Assembly: GCA_008704415.1 (NCBI GenBank) | Contig: VXIS01000031.1 | Span: 62,001 to 126,000, forward strand | Length of the DNA stretch: 64,000 nt | DNA from: Sphaerosporella brunnea | Lineage: Eukaryota; Ascomycota; Pezizomycetes; Pezizales; Pyronemataceae | Reading direction: 5' to 3' | Shown here: piece by piece, positions 56,631 to 64,000 of the stretch | Numbering within the stretch: position 1 is the stretch's first letter | How the letters are laid out: each line of letters begins with the position of its first letter | Made by a program: the position numbers and the translations under genes | The notes under the pieces: generated by a model | Seen by the model: the letters and a program-made list of their open reading frames with translations, nothing else | Told to the model about the DNA's origin: nothing | The model's database searches: none

Positions 56631-57276
56631 TGGATTTCGCTCAGTACCGGTATGCTCGGTACTAGAGGCGTAGATAGCGGAGGAGCGTTTGTCATGTCGT
56701 AGTTTGCATGCCATTCGCAGTGAAAACAGAACATGATCGGTGATATTCAAAAAAAATATATATATATATATATATACCTATTGCCTCCTCAAACCCAGCC
56801 TCAGCTGTCTCTTCGGTCAGCGTGGAAAAAAGGCGAGGGGTAGATGGTGAGGCGGTGGGGGAAGGTGGAGCCTCGCGTCTCAAAGTACATACCGAACAAA
56901 GTTGGATACTGACCTCGAGCTCGCGAGGTCAGTATGGGCACTTGATAGCCGGCGATCGGGTGCCATTGCACAGAGGGACGAACATCTCGGCAGGCTGTGG
57001 TATTGTCTGAAAATGTAAATAGGCTTTCGCCTGACGTGGCAAAGATGACCTGAACCTCTTTGTCCCCCCATCACACCAACAAGTATTTTACTCGATCGTT
57101 GTATTTTGTCCTTTCATCATTTCGCGCCTCTTTTTGGAAATGGTTTATGGATTATTGATCTTGACCTTTATGACCAATATATTCGTCCTCCCTAGGCAAA
57201 AACAAATTACCTGAACATTCGATTGCAAATCTCTTCCTTGCACAAGCCATATTCCTCCCATGTACGAATACAAGAT

Positions 57277-58105
57277 CTACTTGAAGATATTGAGCAGTCC
57301 TAACAGGCCCAAGAGGCTGGAAAATCCCAGCCCGTTCATATTCAGCAGGGGACTCAGGAGTCCCAGCAAATCTCCCCCTCCTTGCAAGCCGAGAAGAAAA
57401 GTGATGAGTTTTAGCAGTGAAGCGATGAGGCCGCTGCACAGAATCTTCCAAATGGACATCAGGAGACCATCCAATCCAACTATTGTCGTCAGACGATTGT
57501 CTCCTCGAGGGGTGCACATGCGCACAAAGTGGGGGGGAGGGGGGGGGGGAGACGGTACTTTTTTGCAACAGTAGGGCCAGAGTAAAGTTGCAGTCGGAAA
57601 GGATTTGGAGGAGAATTTTGACGATGTTGTTTATATCAAGGATTTCGCATTGATTGTTCTGGCATTTTCCCATGAATTTTCCGATCTCGTTCGAGATTTC
57701 TTTCGAGTAGACCTAAACATGTAACCATGTTATGCCTCAATTAGAATCATTATGAACGTAGTCGTTGCGAGGCGGGGATGACTACCGAGAGGTCTCCGAG
57801 AGTGACCTCGGCCGATCCATCTAAATCGATAGATGTTAGGGGTGAGTTCATCCATCAGACGGCAGGTCACTTGCTCCATTTGGCGTCAATCCCCTGTATC
57901 TTGACCAAAAGTTCAAGAAGGAAAGTTTCGGCATTGGCGCTTCCACTTCCAGCTCTCTCCTCGAGACTGTGAGACTTGTGAGGTGTGGCGTCTTCATGCG
58001 AATCAGTTTCTGTGAAGCCACATTGGTGTAGCGAAGACTACCTGACAGGGCCAGCAAGGCCAGAAAGGCTATGAATGTTGTTAGAAAGAGGCTGTAGAGC
58101 TTCAT
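57277..58105 (-). CDS. Probable small secreted hydrophobic protein, exon model uncertain
   Basis: The start MKLYSLFLTTFIAFLALLAL is a strong signal peptide. Downstream, in different frames, come LEERAGSGSANAETFLLELL (or SRRELEVEAPMPKLSF in the alternative splice), then EIGKFMGKCQNNQCEILDIN and IVKILLQILSDCNFTLALLL. A Leu/Gly-rich end follows (LLGLLSPLLNMNGLGFSSLL, then LLNIFK and stop). Introns are needed between the pieces, but I could not place all splice sites. A 32-nt gap after the signal peptide would be unusually short. The cysteines (KCQNNQC, SDC, LCSG) and the leucine repeats suggest a surface-active or cell-wall protein. The family is not recognised. Confidence 0.4.
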
Positions 58106-60226
58106 CTCGGAGAAAACGATCAATAGGCGGGTGGTGATGGTTGGAAGTATCCGGTGCGATGACTGTTGTGTTCGAAGACAGTGCTGTGGGTCTTCTCTCA
58201 TCCGGTTGGGAATCCTCATTTTATACCTGATTGCTCACAAAGGGACCATGCGCGCTTTGAACTAGGGACCAAAAATCAAAGGTTGGGCAATTGGTTGCGG
58301 AGGCGGATGATTTGTCGTCATTGTCTGACGAGGAGTCAGATGAGGAGGAGTGACTCGGCCCTGGCGGCCATTGCTTTCACATGTTGTTACGGGCCTGTTT
58401 CTTTCTTTTGTCCTTTCTACCATACTTTCCTTCGAGTGCTTTTGGTAGTCCGGGTGGCCGCAGTTGACCCATGAGATAGCATCAATAAGGGGACGGACAG
58501 GATAAGCGCGGGAACGAGTCATGATCGTTCGAGGTCGCATACAGACAATAAACGTGATTAAAAACAAACAAAGGACCAAAAATCGTCGGTGTTGGCCCAG
58601 TCTGATTTTGGGATGCAGCTTTGCCCTCAAGCACAATTGGGCGCCACAAGCTAGTTCCAAAACTTCACCCGTTGCGACTGACCACTCCAACACAGCAACA
58701 ATCACGGAAGTCTGTGGTACCCGTTAAAAACCGGCTCACCCGGGGCCACGGTTGAGGAAAGTCGAGATGTTGTCAACCGTTGGTGGTACAGGCATCAGTT
58801 TAAGTCGAGGTACCGCGAACGGGTGGCCGCGGTGGAAGTACAACAGACGCAGCAAAAAAAATCGGTTTTCTATGAGCCTAGGCTTCAGGATGGGTTCGGA
58901 AGGTGTTCCTACATTCATCGGAAGCCGAGAAGTCAGGTGTCGAAGAGGCCTTGCAGAAACCGCTCAACCCCCATGGTAGGACTGATCGCTTAGCCTTTAC
59001 TTCGATACATTTGGAGGAACGATGCACAAGCTACAACGTCGTGAGCACAAGCTATCGGGTTCGATGGGGAAGGGGAACCTTGACTATATCATGCCATAAA
59101 AAAACGGGAGCCTCTAAAGCCTAATCAGCTCTCGCGACCGTTTTGGCAGCTGTTCAGGCTTGACCAAGTTTTCGGTGGGCCTTTGGTGTATCGTTCTTGT
59201 GCGATGCTGGGAGTTCATGCTTGGAAGTGAGCCTTTTTCAGAGAATTTTGTGCTATCTTTTCCCGGGCTATCGTCTTGGAACCTCTCCGATGCATTTGGT
59301 CAGGGTCTGTTGCACATGAATGTTTTGCTGAGCGCCTTATGCCCGAATTTGTGTATTCTGTGAAGATCGGCTGAAAGCATTGCAGGTCTCGAGGCTTCCC
59401 TCTGGTTGGGTGGGCAGGACTCAAAAGCTGTCAACTTTGTAGCGTTGATATTTGCTTTGGGATGGCCATCAAGGATAATATCACCAGACTTGATCATAAA
59501 TATTTCGCGTAGGCTGGATGTTGCAGGCGACTTACGTTAGTTCAAGTGGTGTCCATCGCCGAGTGATATCCGAAGATGCACTGTCACGTGATGAATCCCT
59601 GCTTAGTAGCAAAAAGATTTTAGCCGCCGGCCGCTATAAAATCCGCTTCCTCCCCCTCTCTTCTTTCCTCAGAAAGTTGTTCACCCGTCCAGAAATTTGG
59701 CTTTTTGACTTACTTTTGACGTCAAGAAGTTGAACAGGAGCTTTGACTCCTTACGGCAGGGGAGATCCAATCCTAAGCGTGCTCCTAAGAACACTTCATG
59801 AGTCTGCGGACTGTGAACGTGGTTGTCCCGTTGGCATCGCTACATTCTATTTTTTTTACAAGTGTTCGAACGTTGCGATCTAGCCGAATCTCAGTCGTGG
59901 CCAGTCCTAACGCCTGGCTGTGTTAAATTGACGCATCTGATAGATTAAAGACGTGAGATAAATTCTCCAAATTATGATCAGTGCCCAAAGAACGCAGGGT
60001 ATGGATGATCAAACTATACAAGGAATTGTATATAACCCACGCAAAAAAATCCGAGCCCAAAGCCAATCAAGGTGATATAAAAGACTAAACTTCGGAAAAA
60101 AATAGACCATGCACGACAAAGAAAAAGACGCAAACCGCTTCCGAAAAACCGCCTGATTTCAATGCCACCACCGACTCTATGTGCATATCATAAAATGATA
60201 CAAATCGGCAATCAAAAGCTTCAAGC
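58106..60226. other. Intergenic, no gene seen
   Basis: About 2.1 kb. The 147-codon minus-strand frame at 58262-58705 and smaller ones lack domain or signal features. The right end should be the 3' UTR of the RCK2-like kinase. Confidence 0.35.
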
Positions 60227-62443
60227 TTAACCAGCAACGGCCTCCTCGCCGCCCCTCTTCCGCCTGCCCAACAATGTAGCGTTATCTAAGCTCAGTTCAA
60301 ATCCATGGCCAGCACGCTTTCTCGCTCCGCCAGTCTTCGCCGCCGAAGACACAACCTTTTTCTGTGCGGCTGTAGGAGCGCGTGCTGCGGCAACATGGGT
60401 TGAATATGCGCTCGCTCCCGCAGGAACTTGAGTTCCAGCCGATGCAACCCCTCCAAGATTGGTCTTTCGTAATTTCTGCTCCACGCTCGCAACGTTGTCG
60501 GATTCGCCGTTTCTGGGGATCTTAATCGAAGTCTCGTCTTCAGAATCTTCGTATTCATCCTCATCCTCCTCGTTGAGAGGTACAGTTGCTGTGCCCCGGT
60601 AACCTTGCTTCCAATTCTTGCGACGTTTATTTTCTTCCTCCATACGGTGTACGGCGTATCCAACATCGAAGACCTCGCGCAAAGAAACGGCACCGGGAGA
60701 CCGGAAGTCCATGCGTCTCGTACCCCCAGGTGTTTCGAGAGGCATACCAGGCGATTCATCGAGGGAAATGAGGCCTTCTTTGAAAGCGGCTGGGGTTGCG
60801 ATCGGGGGAGCGTCGTTGGCAGCCTTGGTTGGTTCTGTAGTACCTCGGATCCAAGGGTGTGCCAAAAACTGGTTGATGTCGTACCGCTTTTCGGGGTCCA
60901 CTGTCAAAAGATGTGAAACCAGGTCTTGCGCGGACTTGGAGATATCATCCCACCAAGGGGAAAGGAAAGTGTATTGGCCTCGCGCCACCTTTTCCGTGAG
61001 AACACTGATCGACTCATCGTAGAATGGCGGGAATCCACACAGCAATGTGTACAGAACACACCCCAACGCCCACATGTCGACAGACTTGGAATATCTTTCG
61101 TCCTTGACAATTTCAGGTGCTGTGTATCCGACAGTTCCGCAGGGGGTGACAGTTGTATCTTCCCATATGATTTTAGACAGTCCAAAGTCGGCAATCTTGA
61201 TTTGGCCAATGCCACCAGCACCAACACCTGGGATAAACTCCCCTTCATCCACTTTGTCCTCGTCGTCCGGTCCCTTTGGTTTGAGATTCTTGGTGGGGAT
61301 GAATTGTGAGGGGTAGAAAAGAAGATTTTCAGGTTTGATATCTCTAGGACTCGAGATCAGCCTGTGTGAATTGAAGACTGCCGCCAACAACTCACCTGTG
61401 AACAATTCCCTTTTCATCATGCAGATACTTAAGCGCTTCGGCTACTTGGGTGATGACGTGTCGACTCAGATCCTCCGAAAAGTACGTCAAGCGAACGATT
61501 TGATGGAACAATTCACCACCTGGGCACAGCTCCAAGATCAGGTAGTAGTAGGCCTTCTCTTCGGTGAAGTCGATGAGCTTGACGATGTTGGGGTGGTCAA
61601 GCCGTCGCATTATCGAGACTTCTTTCAAGATATTTGCCCGCTATATCGTCAACCGCCATGTTAGCACAGCTCACACACCCATAAATTGTAATAGTGCAGT
61701 ATCGGCAGACAGGACGCAGGAAAGCAACACCAGGATGGGTATTGCCGGGTTCGTGCGCATGTACAACAAGTTTATAAGAGAGGTCAGCGCGCACCTCGAC
61801 GACTTTGTTTCCCTTCTTGACGTCCGGATGAAGGTGTTTATCACCCTAACACCACCACCCCAAGATTTCTATGTTAAATGAGTTTCCAAGAGGCGAGCCC
61901 AGCAAAAAAAGCAATAACATGCGAACAAAATGCACAAAAAAGGTAGTAAATACACACCTGTGATGCATTGAGTTCGTACTTTCTGACCACCTTGATGGCC
62001 ACCTCGCCATAGACGCCTTGCGAGTCCCGCGCACGATATACGTTACTGAAGGCACCATCACCCATCTTTTGGGTGAGGATCCATCTATCGAGGCCTGGAT
62101 ATCGAGGAAGCTTCTCTCTGTTTGCCTTCTCCTCCGCGATTATTTTGGCTAGCGTTTCCTGGTCATAATTATTTGCAATTTTTATGGCTCCGGTAGGCAC
62201 ACCATCGGCAATATTCTGATGTTGTTGCTGCACATTTGCCGCAGCACCAGTCGCTTGGGCGGCGGTGTTCTTGTTGTCAGCGATATTCACTGAGAAATCG
62301 TGCTTGGACTGTTGCTGATGAAGACCGGTGGTGGCGGGATCGGTAAACGCATGCGATTTCTGAGCCGGCGTCTGTACATCATTTTGACGGGCTTGCTTGC
62401 CGTGCCGAATGAAGTTCTTAAGGTTCTGAAATTGAGAGGTCAT
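60227..62443 (-). CDS. RCK2/Srk1-type MAPK-activated protein kinase (CaMK group)
   Basis: Four exons (62443..61958, 61845..61795, 61640..61396, 61343..60227) give 632 aa. A 120-residue Gln/Asn/Ala-rich N-terminus precedes the kinase. Kinase features are MGDGAFSNVYRARD (glycine loop), VAIKVVRKYELN (ATP lysine), an Srk1-style insert HLHPDVKKGNKVVE encoded by a 51-nt exon, ANILKEVSIMRRLDHPNIVK, IVHRDIKPENLLFYP (catalytic loop split by intron 3), IADFGLSKI, and CGTVGYTAPEIV. Acidic and basic stretches follow in the C-terminal tail (EDEDEYEDSEDETSIK, KRAGHG). Fission yeast Srk1 and budding yeast Rck2 act below the Sty1/Hog1 stress MAPK; the same role is inferred. All splice sites are GT-AG. Confidence 0.9.
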
Positions 62444-64000
62444 CAGTATGGCGTGCCGATGAACTCAAAAGGCAAGGAGGAAGCAGAAAAAGAAATGCAG
62501 GTTGAAGGCAAAAGGAAATTGAAGATCGAAGGTACGAAGGTAGGATTGTCAGGTAGCAGATAGATGTAGGGAAATAAAGGAGCAGGTGTGGGGTCTCATC
62601 TGCATACGGGGAAGTTGGAAGTTGGTTGGAACCTGCTCAGGGAATGCGGGAATGGGGAACGCCAGCTGCAGCGTAAACGAGCGATCGACGAATGATAACA
62701 ACCATGATGCCGTACAGCGGCCGGCATAGCAAGCCAAATTCAATTTTTAAATTGAGCAAGCAATCTGATCTCGTACTCAGAGCACAAGCAATCATCCCGT
62801 TATTTTTTCTTTTTCTTTTTCTTTTTCTTTTTTTTTTCCATCTTTCTTTCCTTATGGAATACAGCGGAGGCAGGCAATAAAACAAGCAGCCAGAGCTAAT
62901 AACGGCAACGGGGATTCCCACCTCTATTACGGGCATGATTGTCTCAGCGCGTGAAGCTGGCGAACGGGAGATCGATCGAGGAGTGTAGAAAGGTATAAAC
63001 TCGGGCGGGCTGGCGAGATTGTAACAACTATCGGTCGGACTAAGCTCTGCGTGAGGAAATGGAAAGTGCTGGAGCTGTTGGTAGGGAGGAGCGTTCGATG
63101 CGGAATAAGGGCGGAGGGACAACAGCACAATGCTCCTCTTACAGGCTATGACGAACGGCGATCTATTTGCCTGATTTTAGGGGATGCTCGGTTACTTGAT
63201 TTTTAATTTTGATAGCTTTCGCTTGCTCGGCGGCAGGAGAGATGCGTGAGATTGTAAGCCGAAATCGAATCGAAATCGAAGAGTGAGTGGTTCCGGAACG
63301 CAAGGGATCGTGGGTTTTTTTTGTGGGGAGGAGATTGGTGAAGCCGAGAAGTGATGAGAGCAAGAAGTGGTGCGCGTAGGTATTATTCTATGGGCGGGTA
63401 TGAAGGACGTATGTATGGAGCAGAGAACGATAGCGTTTCGGGAGACGGGCAACAGCGGGGGTTGCAGTTGTTGAAGCGGCAGAGATCTACTCTATGCTAT
63501 AACTACTGTGTGAGTGGGATTTCCGGAAACCAGAGTAGAGTAGGCTGAGTTTTTTGCTTGGAGGGTGGGTGAGATCGAGGGCAACGACAATCCTGGCGGA
63601 CGGACGGCGGTGCGGTGGCGACGATCGTGACGCTGCTCTGCCAACTTCTTTGGACTTACCGCGGCTGCTTTTCCAGGGCACAGTCTTACATAAGAACTGA
63701 CTATGTGCGTGCCAGCCGGAAGTAGTTTAGCGTATCACGCCACCGAACGCCAGCTTTCTCGCGGTTGTAGAGTACATAGAGCCTGTTTCCAGTCCGCAAT
63801 GTACCTGCATGCGTGTAACTTCGCAGACACTGACGCCAGTTTGCAATTGACCTGCTCGGCATGTATAAGGAGGTACTCATAGATAGATCGATGGCGGACT
63901 GTGCTGCTGCAAGCGTCAAGAAGAATCACAGCCCCTGTTGCAATCATAGGCAGCAGCCCAGAATGGCAAATGACATCATCCTACCGCAAACAAGATCACA
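62444..64000. promoter_or_regulatory. Upstream region of the RCK2/Srk1-type kinase
   Basis: About 1.5 kb up to the window edge. It has a pyrimidine tract at 62801-62850 (ttttttctttttctttttc...), common in fungal promoters and long 5' UTRs. Small open frames on both strands have no family features. A gene beginning past the window cannot be excluded. Confidence 0.35.

Noticed and set aside
58262..58705. 147-codon minus-strand frame
   Set aside because: No signal peptide, domain or consistent composition; the frame begins at a poor start and is matched by open frames on the other strand.
62927..63130. Small minus-strand frames upstream of the RCK2-like kinase
   Set aside because: Short, composition like UTR/promoter DNA and no upstream gene signals.

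Overview
The window reads as nuclear DNA of a filamentous ascomycete (Pezizomycotina). Genes are split by many short introns (about 45-100 nt) with fungal branch points such as gctaat/ctaac. The gene set includes fungal families: a Zn2Cys6/fungal_trans regulator, an RCK2/Srk1-type kinase, a vacuolar-type alkaline phosphatase and an SRPK-like kinase. Long intergenic stretches full of small inverted-repeat elements would fit a repeat-rich lineage such as a pezizomycete. I cannot name the species, and that placement is inference.

Layout. 0-8 kb: a small inverted-repeat element, a Sec12-type ER exchange factor (minus), ribosomal protein L34 (plus) and an XLF/Nej1-type end-joining factor (plus). 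8-18 kb: a forkhead regulator (minus), a small membrane protein and a decayed malic enzyme. 18-29.4 kb: a Zn2Cys6 regulator and an ethanolamine kinase (both minus), then an M28 transferrin-receptor-like peptidase (plus). 29.8-38 kb: a Gag-like/C2H2 zinc finger fusion gene, an acidic zinc-binding protein, a frameshifted SRPK-like kinase with a broken partial copy, and a Copia integrase fragment. 38-48 kb: a 10-exon MFS transporter, a nuclear-looking orphan protein, a large inverted repeat in a divergent promoter, alkaline phosphatase and an NDUFAF3-type mitochondrial protein. 48-57 kb: repeats and MITE-like elements around one gene, the BuGZ/ZNF207 homologue. 57-64 kb: a probable secreted hydrophobic protein and the RCK2/Srk1-type kinase.

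There is no operon or single pathway. Most genes are conserved housekeeping or regulatory genes: secretion, translation, double-strand-break repair, phospholipid synthesis, phosphate release, complex I assembly, mitosis and stress signalling. The observation most worth following is the gene at 29794-31418. It joins a Copia-type Gag domain, without its CCHC knuckle, to three C2H2-like fingers across a canonical 47-nt intron, which looks like a domesticated retrotransposon Gag. The second theme is a dense set of hairpin-forming elements, including one with perfect 97-bp arms. Exon boundaries were worked out by eye from splice signals and reading-frame continuity; they have not been checked by alignment or RNA.
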